A stretch of DNA of 64,000 nucleotides from CAZKHG01 sp964552655. GTDB taxonomy: Bacteria; Bacteroidota; Bacteroidia; Bacteroidales; Tenuifilaceae. Below, one piece after another: positions 28,032 to 36,392 of this stretch (its first letter is position 1; each line of letters begins with the position of its first letter). Both the position numbers and the translations under genes were made by a program. Under the pieces are notes generated by a model. The model made no database searches and was not told the DNA's origin. It saw only the letters and a list, made by a program, of their open reading frames with translations. The stretch covers positions 33,528 through 97,527 of the forward strand of contig CAZKHG010000009.1 in NCBI GenBank assembly GCA_964552655.1, read 5' to 3'.

Positions 28032-29611
28032 TATTTTTTAAATTTGGGTGCAACCTCCTCTGCAACACTTGTTAATATAGCAGCAATTGAATCATCAAAT
28101 TCGCCTTTAGATATTCTTTCAAGAACATCTTTGTGTTTTAGTTGAACAAGTTCCAAAAAGTCTTTTTCAAAGTCTCTGATCTTGGCCAGGGCAACATTTT
28201 TGAGCAATCCTTTGGTTCCACAAAAAATTATTGCAACCTGTAACTCTACTGGCAATGGTTTATATTGCCCCTGTTTTAACAGTTCAACATTTTTTGAACC
28301 TTTATCAAGAACAGCAATGGTCGCAAGATCAAGATCCGATCCAAACTTAGAAAATGCTTCCAATTCCCTATATTGGGCCTGATCTAATTTAAGCGTTCCC
28401 GCAACCTTTCTCATTGATTTTACCTGTGCTTTCCCACCGACACGTGATACAGAAATTCCAACATTGATCGCAGGCCTGATCCCATTATTAAAAAGATTGG
28501 ATTCCAAGAAAATTTGACCATCAGTTATAGAGATAACATTTGTGGGGATATAAGCAGAAACATCACCTGCCTGGGTTTCAATAATTGGCAGTGCGGTTAG
28601 TGATCCGCCTCCTTTTACAATCGGCTTAAGCGATTCTGGTAAATCATTCATTTGCCGGGCAATATCATCAGATTCTATTATTTTTGCGGCACGTTCCAAT
28701 AGGCGTGAATGTAAATAAAAAACATCTCCCGGGTATGCTTCGCGACCAGGAGGCCTTCTTAGAAGCAAAGAAACTTCGCGATACGAAACGGCTTGTTTTG
28801 AAAGATCGTCATAAATTACAAGCGCCGATCTTCCGGTATCGCGGAAAAATTCTCCGATTGCGGCTCCGGCAAAAGGTGCATAAAACTGTTCTGCGGCTGG
28901 ATCGGATGCATTTGCTGCCACAATAATGGTATAGTCCATCGCACCATGCTCTTCAAGGGTTTTAGCAATTCCTGCAACTGTTGATCCTTTCTGTCCGATG
29001 GCAACATAAATGCAGTACACCGGATTTCCCTTGGCAAAATTATGTTTTTGATTTATGATTGTATCAATGGCAATGGCGGTTTTTCCTGTTTGTCTGTCTC
29101 CAATAATGAGTTCTCGCTGACCACGGCCAATTGGTATCATTGAGTCAATGGCTTTTATTCCTGTTTGTAAGGGTTCATTAACTGGTTGCCTGTAAATAAC
29201 CCCCGGGGCTTTTCTTTCAAGGGGTAATTCTATTGTGTCTCCGGCAATAGGGCCCTTGCCATCAATTGGTTGACCAATAGTGTTTATAACTCGCCCAAGA
29301 AGCCCTTCGCCAACTTTAATTGAGGCAATTCTTCCTGTTCGCTTAACCCGTTCTCCCTCTTTAACCAGGTCGATATTACCCAATAATACTGCCCCAACAT
29401 TATCTTCTTCTAGGTTTAGAACAATCCCCATTACTCCAGACTCGAACTCTATCAGCTCGTTAGATCGAACATTGTTCAACCCAAATATCCTGGCTATCCC
29501 ATCACCAACCTGTAACACATTTCCAATCTCTTCAAAATTTAGCTTTGTGTTTACTCCGGCCAGCTCCTTTTTCAATAGTTCGGATATTTCGGAAGGCTTA
29601 ATTTCTGCCAT
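28031..29611 (-). CDS. atpA: ATP synthase F1 subunit alpha
   Basis: This is the non-catalytic nucleotide-binding subunit of F1. The 526-residue protein has the P-loop GDRQTGKTA, the family signature around PAINVGISVSRVG, and the DELSEED-like region near the C-terminus. Beta (atpD) is not next to it, so F1 is encoded at two loci. The start ATG lies 10 bp after atpH. Confidence 0.98.
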   Translation of the reverse strand: MAEIKPSEISELLKKELAGVNTKLNFEEIGNVLQVGDGIARIFGLNNVRSNELIEFESGVMGIVLNLEEDNVGAVLLGNIDLVKEGERVKRTGRIASIKVGEGLLGRVINTIGQPIDGKGPIAGDTIELPLERKAPGVIYRQPVNEPLQTGIKAIDSMIPIGRGQRELIIGDRQTGKTAIAIDTIINQKHNFAKGNPVYCIYVAIGQKGSTVAGIAKTLEEHGAMDYTIIVAANASDPAAEQFYAPFAGAAIGEFFRDTGRSALVIYDDLSKQAVSYREVSLLLRRPPGREAYPGDVFYLHSRLLERAAKIIESDDIARQMNDLPESLKPIVKGGGSLTALPIIETQAGDVSAYIPTNVISITDGQIFLESNLFNNGIRPAINVGISVSRVGGKAQVKSMRKVAGTLKLDQAQYRELEAFSKFGSDLDLATIAVLDKGSKNVELLKQGQYKPLPVELQVAIIFCGTKGLLKNVALAKIRDFEKDFLELVQLKHKDVLERISKGEFDDSIAAILTSVAEEVAPKFKK

Positions 29612-29621
29612 AGTATTTGAT

Positions 29622-30173
29622 TTAAATTACTTTTTGTTCGGGTATAAGCGATTTTTTAAAAATATTTAGTTGCCCTATAATGCTTTGATCGACTAGGAGA
29701 TTCTCTACCTGAAGAATAAAACCCCCAATGAGCTCTGGCTTAATTTTAACTATTAATTCTGTTTTTTTCTTAAACCGGGTATTAACAAAATCAATAATTT
29801 TCCCTTCAAATTCTTTTGTTGGTTCTGTTGCACATTCAAGAATTACTCTGAAAACACCCTGATTCTCTCTATAAATTTTCTGAAAAATCAACAGGCTGTT
29901 TTGAATATACGCCTCTCTGTTTTTTACGATAAGCAGGCGAATTAAATTAAACAGCGTTTTGTTAACCGCGTCTTTTAGAACCATTGAAATTACACGTTCT
30001 TTCTCTTTTGCTGCAATTACCGGGTTATTTAGTAAATAAACAAACTCCTTATTGTTTTCTATTAAATCTAATAACACATAAGAATCCTTATACACTTCAT
30101 CCTGTGTTTTTTCGCTGGATGAATAGTCATAAAGAGCTTTTGCGTATCTAACGGATATCCGGCCGGCTTGCAT
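29622..30173 (-). CDS. atpH: ATP synthase F1 subunit delta
   Basis: This is the stator subunit linking F1 to the b dimer. The 183-residue protein begins MQAGRISVRYAKALYDYS, the family N-terminus, and has LFNLIRLLIVKNREAYI and the C-terminal IKPELIGGFILQVENLLVD motif. It sits between atpF (6-bp gap) and atpA (10-bp gap). Confidence 0.96.
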   Translation of the reverse strand: MQAGRISVRYAKALYDYSSSEKTQDEVYKDSYVLLDLIENNKEFVYLLNNPVIAAKEKERVISMVLKDAVNKTLFNLIRLLIVKNREAYIQNSLLIFQKIYRENQGVFRVILECATEPTKEFEGKIIDFVNTRFKKKTELIVKIKPELIGGFILQVENLLVDQSIIGQLNIFKKSLIPEQKVI

Positions 30174-30179
30174 TAACTA

Positions 30180-30677
30180 CTAATTTTTACTTGATATCTC
30201 CTTAAGCACTTGGTCAAAGTATTGGAGTTGTTTCTGTTTATCATCAAATTCTTTTTTGAGAATCCTTTCGGATAGCTCGAGGGCTATTCTCGAAACCTCA
30301 ACGGATAACTCCTTTTTTGCATTCTCCCGTTCTTTGATTATCAGTTCTCTTGTTTTGCTCAAAATCTTTTGAGCCTCTTGTTCTGCCTGGATTTTAGCTT
30401 CTTCCACCAGCTTGTCTCTAAGTTTTTTTGCTTCCTGAAAAGCTAACTCCCTTTCCTGTCTTGCCTTTTCGGCAAGTTCCTCATTATAGGCACTTAGTCT
30501 TTTTATCTCATTTCGGGCTTCTTCGGCAAGTTTCAGGGATTTAGAAATTGATTCCTCTCTGCTCTTGAGTCCCTGAAGAATTGGCTTCCAGGCAAATTTC
30601 TTCAGCACAAAAAGGACAAGACTGAAAGAAAACAACATCCAGACAAGCAGGCCATAATCAGGAGTAATTAAACCCAT
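30180..30677 (-). CDS. atpF: ATP synthase Fo subunit b
   Basis: This is the peripheral stalk subunit. The 165-residue protein has an N-terminal membrane helix (about 8-27, LLVWMLFSFSLVLFVLKKF) and a long charged coiled coil rich in Glu, Lys and Ala to the C-terminus. The order after atpE and before atpH is standard. Confidence 0.96.
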   Translation of the reverse strand: MGLITPDYGLLVWMLFSFSLVLFVLKKFAWKPILQGLKSREESISKSLKLAEEARNEIKRLSAYNEELAEKARQERELAFQEAKKLRDKLVEEAKIQAEQEAQKILSKTRELIIKERENAKKELSVEVSRIALELSERILKKEFDDKQKQLQYFDQVLKEISSKN

Positions 30678-30689
30678 TTTTTAATTGTT

Positions 30690-30947
30690 TTATAAGAATA
30701 AAACCAGGGCACAAATAATAATGGCAAAAAATGCAACGCCTTCAATAAGAGCGGCAGAAACAATCATATTTGCACGAATGTCACCAACAGCCTCGGGTTG
30801 ACGCGCAATGGCTTTCATTGCAGATGAACCGATTTGTCCGATACCAACCCCTGCGGCTAGAGCTGCAACTCCTGCACCAAGGGCAGCGCCTAGTGGGCCT
30901 AATGCTATGCCCGTTGCTTCTTGAAGTAATACGAGTAATGTAGTCAT
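30690..30947 (-). CDS. atpE: ATP synthase Fo subunit c
   Basis: This is the proteolipid of the rotor ring, 85 residues in two hydrophobic helices joined by the polar loop ARQPEA. The ion-binding glutamate lies in the second helix (ALIEGVAFF). It is followed by Gly, and the first helix has Ile where sodium-type rings have the key Gln. The ring is therefore predicted to use protons. Confidence 0.97.
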   Translation of the reverse strand: MTTLLVLLQEATGIALGPLGAALGAGVAALAAGVGIGQIGSSAMKAIARQPEAVGDIRANMIVSAALIEGVAFFAIIICALVLFL

Positions 30948-30970
30948 TTTCTTATTATTTTAAATTAATA

Positions 30971-32095
30971 CTAATGATGTTGTTCTTGAGTGGCCATACC
31001 AAAATAAATGGCTGACAACAATGTGAAAACATATGCCTGAATTAATGCAACAAGCAGTTCTAATAATGTCATGAAAAAAGTAAACGATACGCTGACAATA
31101 GAAATTGAATATCCCGCTAAATAATGAATGGCTCCAAAAATAAATATCAGGGCAAAAAATACTATTGCAATCATGTGTCCTGCTAGAATATTGGCAAAAA
31201 GACGAATCATTAATACGATTGGCTTGGTGAACATTCCTGAAATTTCTACTATTGGTAAAATTGGAATGGGAAATTTTAGAAACCATGGTACGCCCGGAGC
31301 GTTTATTATTTCTTTCCAGTAATGCTTGTTTGCCGTAACTGTTGTTAAAACGAAGGTGAAAAGCGCTAACACCATTGTTACGGCTATGTTACCCGTTACA
31401 TTTGCCCCGCCGGGAAATATTGGGATAAGGCCAAGCATGTTGCTAAACCAGATGAAGAAAAAAGCAGTCAGCAGGAATGGCATGAAGCGCATATAGTGCT
31501 TTTCTCCAATTGAGGGAATGGCTATTTCATCTTTTACAAAAAGGATGATGGGTTCAAATAAATTCTGCGTTCCGGTTGGTGCACTTTCTGGGTATTTCTT
31601 ATACCTGCGAGCAATGCCAATAAACAGCCAACACATTAAACTTGAAATTATCAAAATTGTAAGAACATTTTTAGTTATAGAAAGATTGATGGGCAAGTAT
31701 GTGCCGGTTTCAATTTTGTTTTTGTCGATATTTTCAACTATTTCTCCCTTATTTTTTCCTTCAGTTTCCCATTTAAACCCATGATACTCCTTTTCTCCAT
31801 GATGAAATTTATTCGATAAAAAAATATGGAAACCTGTATATTTGCTATAAAGAATTATTGGCAAAGGGATTGAGATGTGATGATGGTTTATTGTTGTTAT
31901 ATGCCATTCATAAGAGTCACCAATGTGTTCGAAAATAAAATCTACTGTATTAAACCCCTTTTTTTCTTCGGTACTATTTGATAAGGAGTCCTTGTGTTCC
32001 GTATTTTTTTCTTGAAACAGGGTTGACGAGCAATATGCACTTGTTACCATGCCTATTGAAAGTAAAAAAATAATATATAATGACCTCGTTTTCAA
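30971..32095 (-). CDS. atpB: ATP synthase Fo subunit a, with N-terminal signal-like extension
   Basis: This is the stator channel subunit. The 374-residue protein is longer than the ~270 of E. coli. It begins with a signal-peptide-like stretch (hydrophobic core 6-20, ending AYCSS), then a polar region of about 100 residues, then five or six membrane helices with the essential arginine in MIRLFANILAGHMI. Long a-subunits with such N-termini are common in Bacteroidota. The only start that keeps the signal is TTG at 32095, since a stop lies just upstream in frame; the first ATG (32050) would lose it. Confidence 0.95.
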   Translation of the reverse strand: MKTRSLYIIFLLSIGMVTSAYCSSTLFQEKNTEHKDSLSNSTEEKKGFNTVDFIFEHIGDSYEWHITTINHHHISIPLPIILYSKYTGFHIFLSNKFHHGEKEYHGFKWETEGKNKGEIVENIDKNKIETGTYLPINLSITKNVLTILIISSLMCWLFIGIARRYKKYPESAPTGTQNLFEPIILFVKDEIAIPSIGEKHYMRFMPFLLTAFFFIWFSNMLGLIPIFPGGANVTGNIAVTMVLALFTFVLTTVTANKHYWKEIINAPGVPWFLKFPIPILPIVEISGMFTKPIVLMIRLFANILAGHMIAIVFFALIFIFGAIHYLAGYSISIVSVSFTFFMTLLELLVALIQAYVFTLLSAIYFGMATQEQHH

Positions 32096-32116
32096 ATTGT
32101 TTTACTTTAATACCCC

Positions 32117-32512
32117 TTATTGTCTCAAATCAACTCTTGGTTTTGTTTTTTTGGAGAATTGAAGCATTTCAATTATTTCGTGAACCAAGAAAATTAAATA
32201 ATTAATGGAAAAAACAATTACAAAAGCTATTGCGTTTTCTTTATTTAAAAGAACAAAAATAATCACAAAAATCAAACCCAACACAAATCTTATCGCCGTT
32301 CCGGCTAAGTATTTGCTGGTAAATTTTGATATTGCCTGATTTAAAGAATTTTGAACAAACAATATAAACAAAAAATTTAACACCCCAAAGTAAAAAGGAA
32401 GAAAATATACTATCAACGGAGGTGTCTTGTTAATTAAATAAAAGGATGCATATACTAGCAAACTAGCAATAATAACAAGAAGCATTGTTCTGTATATAAA
32501 TGCTTTTAACAT
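32117..32512 (-). CDS. Small four-helix membrane protein, probably AtpI-like
   Basis: This 131-residue protein has four hydrophobic segments (about 10-28, 34-52, 72-90, 95-112) and a basic C-terminal tail. Position just before atpB and topology match the AtpI/UncI-type assembly factor or magnesium-related protein found ahead of many ATP synthase operons. Sequence motifs are weak, so the assignment rests on context. The gaps are 2 bp to the bactofilin gene and 21 bp to atpB. Confidence 0.75.
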   Translation of the reverse strand: MLKAFIYRTMLLVIIASLLVYASFYLINKTPPLIVYFLPFYFGVLNFLFILFVQNSLNQAISKFTSKYLAGTAIRFVLGLIFVIIFVLLNKENAIAFVIVFSINYLIFLVHEIIEMLQFSKKTKPRVDLRQ

Positions 32513-32514
32513 AA

Positions 32515-32925
32515 TTAATTCCCGTTGTTTTCTTCTTTTGCAATAGAAACGCCAGGTCTCTTGTCGTTAATTTTCTCAGGTTCTTTCATGTCGCAATAAC
32601 CAACAAATTTAGAACCTGGCTCAATTGCAAGTTTACCAGTGGTAATGTCTCCAATAATTTTTGAAGTTGATTTTAAGGCAAGCAGTTCCTGTACCGTAAT
32701 CTTGCCCTCAATTATTCCTGAAATATCGGAATTTTTACAGCTAACCTCTCCTTTGATTTTGCCTGTTTCGCCAACAACAATTTTCCCTCTTGCTATAATA
32801 TTTCCTGTGAGTGTTCCATCGATTCGTAAATCACCGCCACATGAAATATCACCTGTTATTTCCGTTCCATAACCAATTAGGTTAATATTGTTGGAACTGC
32901 TTTCGGTTTCGTTAAATTTAGCCAT
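32515..32925 (-). CDS. Bactofilin (polymer-forming cytoskeletal protein)
   Basis: This 136-residue protein has a central right-handed beta-helix built of short repeats such as GDISCGGDLRIDGTLTGNI and GKIKGEVSCKNSDISGIIEG, flanked by short polar tails. Bactofilins polymerise without nucleotide and organise cell-envelope processes. It is the first gene of the ATP synthase operon here, an arrangement I know from other Bacteroidota. Whether it acts on the synthase is unknown. Confidence 0.93.
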   Translation of the reverse strand: MAKFNETESSSNNINLIGYGTEITGDISCGGDLRIDGTLTGNIIARGKIVVGETGKIKGEVSCKNSDISGIIEGKITVQELLALKSTSKIIGDITTGKLAIEPGSKFVGYCDMKEPEKINDKRPGVSIAKEENNGN

Positions 32926-32969
32926 TTGTATAGTATTAGTTCTTTAAAATTACTATTTTGAAAAGAAGA

Positions 32970-32977
32970 CAAATATA
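32970..32977 (-). promoter_or_regulatory. Possible -7 promoter element for the ATP synthase operon
   Basis: The minus strand reads TATATTTG, fitting TAnnTTTG, 45 bases before the bactofilin ATG, in the 83-bp gap after the rhomboid gene. A -33 element is not clear. Confidence 0.45.
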
Positions 32978-33008
32978 TAAAAATGATATCTTTATTAAAA
33001 TCAGATGT

Positions 33009-33668
33009 TCAAATTGTTTTCGATTCATTCACATCTTCTTCCTTTTCGTTCATGGCATCTGATACACTATCATCATCATTTTCAAAATCGGGTTGTTTCT
33101 GTTGGGGTCCTTGTTTTCTGTAAATTTGAGCAAGAACAAAACCGCTTATTGCACTTAATAAGTGATACTCCCACGATATTTCGGGTGTAAATGGGAAAAT
33201 TCCCCAAACCAAACTTCCATAAAGAAAAACGACTAAAAGTGATATTGCCGTTAGCCTGGTATCGCGTCGGAAAATTCCACTGAAAAAAAGAAAAGATGCA
33301 ATACCATAAATTAAACCACTTGCCCCTATATGATAACTGTCGCGGGCTGCAAGCCACACTAGTATTCCTCCGCTCATCCATATCCAAAAAATAACCTTGT
33401 AGGCAAGTTCGCGATAAAAGTAAATGATTCCCGTTCCCAAAATTAATAGAGGAAATGTGTTTGATATCAAATGGTTAAAATCCGAATGAATAAAAGGAGA
33501 AAAAATAATTCCTGGTAATCCTATGAGGCTGCGGGGCTGGTTACCAAAGCGGTATAAACTAAGATCATCGGTGTAATCTACCAATTTAATCACCCAAATA
33601 AGAAATATAAACAGGAGGGGTAGGATCAAGCTAAATAAAAATTTTTTTCTTTCCGGGTTTTCTGGCAT
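33009..33668 (-). CDS. Rhomboid family intramembrane serine protease
   Basis: This is an inner-membrane protease of 219 residues with six transmembrane segments. The catalytic dyad is visible as Ser117 in HIGASGLIYG and His169 in WEYHLLSAISG. The TM2 motif HSDFNHLISN (about 61-70) supplies the oxyanion-hole His/Asn. The C-terminal tail is acidic and cytoplasmic. All active residues are present. It is the last gene of a tight four-gene set (2-bp gap to the CotH-like gene). Confidence 0.93.
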   Translation of the reverse strand: MPENPERKKFLFSLILPLLFIFLIWVIKLVDYTDDLSLYRFGNQPRSLIGLPGIIFSPFIHSDFNHLISNTFPLLILGTGIIYFYRELAYKVIFWIWMSGGILVWLAARDSYHIGASGLIYGIASFLFFSGIFRRDTRLTAISLLVVFLYGSLVWGIFPFTPEISWEYHLLSAISGFVLAQIYRKQGPQQKQPDFENDDDSVSDAMNEKEEDVNESKTI

Positions 33669-33670
33669 TT

Positions 33671-34699
33671 TCAGTTTTTTCTACAATTTTCAAAAAACTC
33701 TCTTTCTCTTTTGTCCGGGTTCTCAATTATCTTGTAAAAACCCTCAATGAATTTGATTATCCTCTTTTTTTCACTGGAGTTAAGCAAGGAATCTTTTAAA
33801 TAAATACCAAGAATTTCTTCTTTAAGATCTAGAAATTTTAAAAAAACAGGGTCCAACTCTTCCTTTGTTTTGCAAAATCCTCGGTAATAGCGTTCGGTTA
33901 CATGCTGTATGGGTAGAATTTCTGGAGGTTTTGTATAAGGTGGATTTACTATACCACAAAAATCAAAATCGTAAGGAACTGCAATCAATGGGACCGTTTC
34001 ATTTATTACAACTAATTCAATGTTGTGTAACTTAGGTACCGACCAATCTGTATTGCCAATCATGTACTGAAAAACTGCAAGTTCATTCATCATTCTTTGA
34101 TCTACTGCTTCCTGGTGTATGCCTTGTGTTGATAATATTTTCCCATTGTTCCTGCCTGCCATGTCGTACTTGTCTTCGAGAAAAAAAGCGTATGTACTGA
34201 AATTTTTTATTCTTCCTTCGGTATCAACATAGTTGATCTTTACCATTCTGGTGTTAAAGCTGAAATCGGTTATAAGGTTAAATGCCTTGTAAACAAGATG
34301 TTCTTTTATAATAAATTGCTCAAATTTGGAATTCGACATTCTACATTTAGTAATTAGCTTAAGCTTTTCTTGTCCTTGAAATAAAGAATTTTGCAAGCCC
34401 GGATCGACAAATTTGATTCGCAAAGGGGGGAAGGAGCAGTTTTCTTTCTGCCGCCTAAAGTGGCCTCTTGTCTTAATTTGAATATTAAGGGTTATCGGGG
34501 TATTATGTTGATCAAAATACGAAAGGCTGGCCGGGTGGTATTGAGCCCGGGTTTCGTCAATATCGAGCATTAAACTTTTAAGGTTTGTTGCAATTGTTAA
34601 TTCTAATAACTTGTCGCTTTGAAAAAGAGTTTTTGGCTCAACTTGAGGAAACGCAATTTGACTAATAGTTATGAATAATATACAGAATAATTTATGCAT
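33671..34699 (-). CDS. Secreted CotH-kinase-like protein
   Basis: This 342-residue protein has a signal peptide (about 1-19, ending FPQ) and no other membrane segment. Three features match the CotH atypical kinase fold: the early IKTRGHFRR...FPPLRIKF (RG at 78-79), a catalytic-loop-like NTDW...HN (216-226), and a metal-binding-like PYDFDF (DFD at 244-246). These parallel the RG, NxD...N and DxD of CotH. The similarity was read by eye, and kinase activity is inference. It is flanked by a rhomboid protease and a secreted phosphatase. Confidence 0.68.
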   Translation of the reverse strand: MHKLFCILFITISQIAFPQVEPKTLFQSDKLLELTIATNLKSLMLDIDETRAQYHPASLSYFDQHNTPITLNIQIKTRGHFRRQKENCSFPPLRIKFVDPGLQNSLFQGQEKLKLITKCRMSNSKFEQFIIKEHLVYKAFNLITDFSFNTRMVKINYVDTEGRIKNFSTYAFFLEDKYDMAGRNNGKILSTQGIHQEAVDQRMMNELAVFQYMIGNTDWSVPKLHNIELVVINETVPLIAVPYDFDFCGIVNPPYTKPPEILPIQHVTERYYRGFCKTKEELDPVFLKFLDLKEEILGIYLKDSLLNSSEKKRIIKFIEGFYKIIENPDKREREFFENCRKN

Positions 34700-34709
34700 C
34701 CTGTTTTTA

Positions 34710-36386
34710 TTAAATAGCTTCTACCCGACCATCATCATAACATCGATAAAATTTTTTTTGGAAAATCTTCAACCCCTGAGCTTCTATGCCCTGGCGGTTA
34801 AAAGGAACATCAACAGGAATTATCTTTCCTTCGTAAATTGGTTCTATTTTATTAACCTCGGTGTGGCCAATAATTATTTTATTCACATTGAAGTAAGAAA
34901 GTATGCTTGAAATTTCTTCGTTTGTTGTTTTGGGGATAATTATATTTTCCCCAAAATATCCTCGGTACCATAGAGGACCGTTCTCGCCTGTTATTAAATC
35001 AATTTTATTTATTTCTTCTTTATCTTTTGCGGGCTGTTCATTAATTACATTGCATATTATTCTATTCATTTCTTTAATAGATAGTTTCATGTCTATCAGC
35101 TCCTTTGATATTCCCGCATGAACAAAAAGAATACTATCAATTACAATTGCTACTTTTTTTGTTCTTAACCAACCTCCAAGGATTGTTTCCTTGCCAAATA
35201 AGTCTGAATATTTAATTTTCGTTGATGCCGCTAGATACATATACTTGTCATTAACATACCGTATATCATTTTGAAGGATCATTAATTCGTGGTTCCCTAG
35301 AAGATAGTGAACTCGCCCTCCTGCAACATACGCCTCCTTCTCCAATTTGTAAATTAACCATAAGATTTCGGTAACATTCTCACCCCTGTCAAAAATATCT
35401 CCCATAAAAACAAGATGCCCCTTATTAAAGTTCCAAGATAAATCACCATTTATAATATTGTTGGATTTTAGCAGCTTAACCAGAGACAAATACTCGCCAT
35501 GCACATCTCCAACAACAAATATATTGTCAATATTTTTAAAAAAAGCGGTGTCTTTTTCAGGAAAATTAAATTTTGAAATCTTAAAATTGGAATTGGAAAC
35601 TACTGGGTTTTTGAAGTTTACCTCATCCGCATTCCATTTTATTGTTTCCCTATACAATTGTGTTTTGCTCTTTTTATCCTTATGAATAATGAATTGTATT
35701 TCAACTTTTTTGTCGTTTTTGTTAACAACATAAGGGCCGTCATATGTCGCGGTTAAATTTGAGTTGGCATATTTCTGCATTTCTTTTTTTAGATGAGCAG
35801 AAACTTTTTTTTGGTTAAAACTATTAGAGTAATCCAGGGCGGTTTGCCTTGTTTGGTTTTTGATAAACGGGTTTGCCCCTTTTTTAGTCAGGAGTTTAAC
35901 CATCTTCAGGTTTCCGTACCTGGACGCTAGAATTAACGCCGTGTTATTTACGTTATTTTGAGCATCAACCCTTGCCCCTTTTCCTATTAAATATTTAGCT
36001 ATTGATGTATAATCATTTACAGCACATATCATTATAGGAAAATAATTTTTAACAGGCTTATTTACATCTGCACCATTTAAAACTAAAAATTTGACGGCTT
36101 TGAAACTATTTTGCTGAATTGCATAAGAAAGCAGTGTGGCAGAACTGTCAAGTATCAGAGCATTCGGACCTTTCTGTTCTATATATTTTTGGATTTCTTT
36201 TAGGTTACCCTTTTGAATGTTTACTAATATTGAATCGTCTTGTAATACTTTTATAATTTTTGACCTGTTTGTAGCATAAAGTGGGTTTACAAATACGGCT
36301 AACAGACCTAAAAGCAGAATATTAACAATAATTTGCTTAACCAGATATATAGGAAATTTTATTTTGATCGTTGTTCTCAATTGCAC
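34710..36386 (-). CDS. Secreted or anchored ankyrin-repeat PPP phosphatase (Shewanella-like type)
   Basis: The 558-residue protein has a signal or anchor helix (about 13-37), ankyrin repeats (about 55-200), a linker, then a PPP-family metallophosphatase domain. The motifs GDVHGE (293-298), GDIFDRG (329-335), GNHE (364-367) and HAG (423-425) are all present, with IIGHTEVNKIEP nearer the end, so two-metal catalysis is expected. The FDRG form and the GNHE spacing fit the Shewanella-like (Shelph) group. The start is GTG at 36386; no suitable ATG exists. The gene is 6 bp after the SpoIIE-domain gene. Confidence 0.87.
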   Translation of the reverse strand: MQLRTTIKIKFPIYLVKQIIVNILLLGLLAVFVNPLYATNRSKIIKVLQDDSILVNIQKGNLKEIQKYIEQKGPNALILDSSATLLSYAIQQNSFKAVKFLVLNGADVNKPVKNYFPIMICAVNDYTSIAKYLIGKGARVDAQNNVNNTALILASRYGNLKMVKLLTKKGANPFIKNQTRQTALDYSNSFNQKKVSAHLKKEMQKYANSNLTATYDGPYVVNKNDKKVEIQFIIHKDKKSKTQLYRETIKWNADEVNFKNPVVSNSNFKISKFNFPEKDTAFFKNIDNIFVVGDVHGEYLSLVKLLKSNNIINGDLSWNFNKGHLVFMGDIFDRGENVTEILWLIYKLEKEAYVAGGRVHYLLGNHELMILQNDIRYVNDKYMYLAASTKIKYSDLFGKETILGGWLRTKKVAIVIDSILFVHAGISKELIDMKLSIKEMNRIICNVINEQPAKDKEEINKIDLITGENGPLWYRGYFGENIIIPKTTNEEISSILSYFNVNKIIIGHTEVNKIEPIYEGKIIPVDVPFNRQGIEAQGLKIFQKKFYRCYDDGRVEAI

Positions 36387-36392
36387 AAAACA

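Noticed and set aside
28441..28446. CACGTG core as a second parS site
   Set aside because: The flanking bases do not match the parS palindrome, and it lies inside atpA.
30960..31286. Second minus-strand frame of about 108 codons inside atpB
   Set aside because: It overlaps the well-supported atpB frame and its composition (His, Asn, Cys-rich) looks like a frame-shifted reading.
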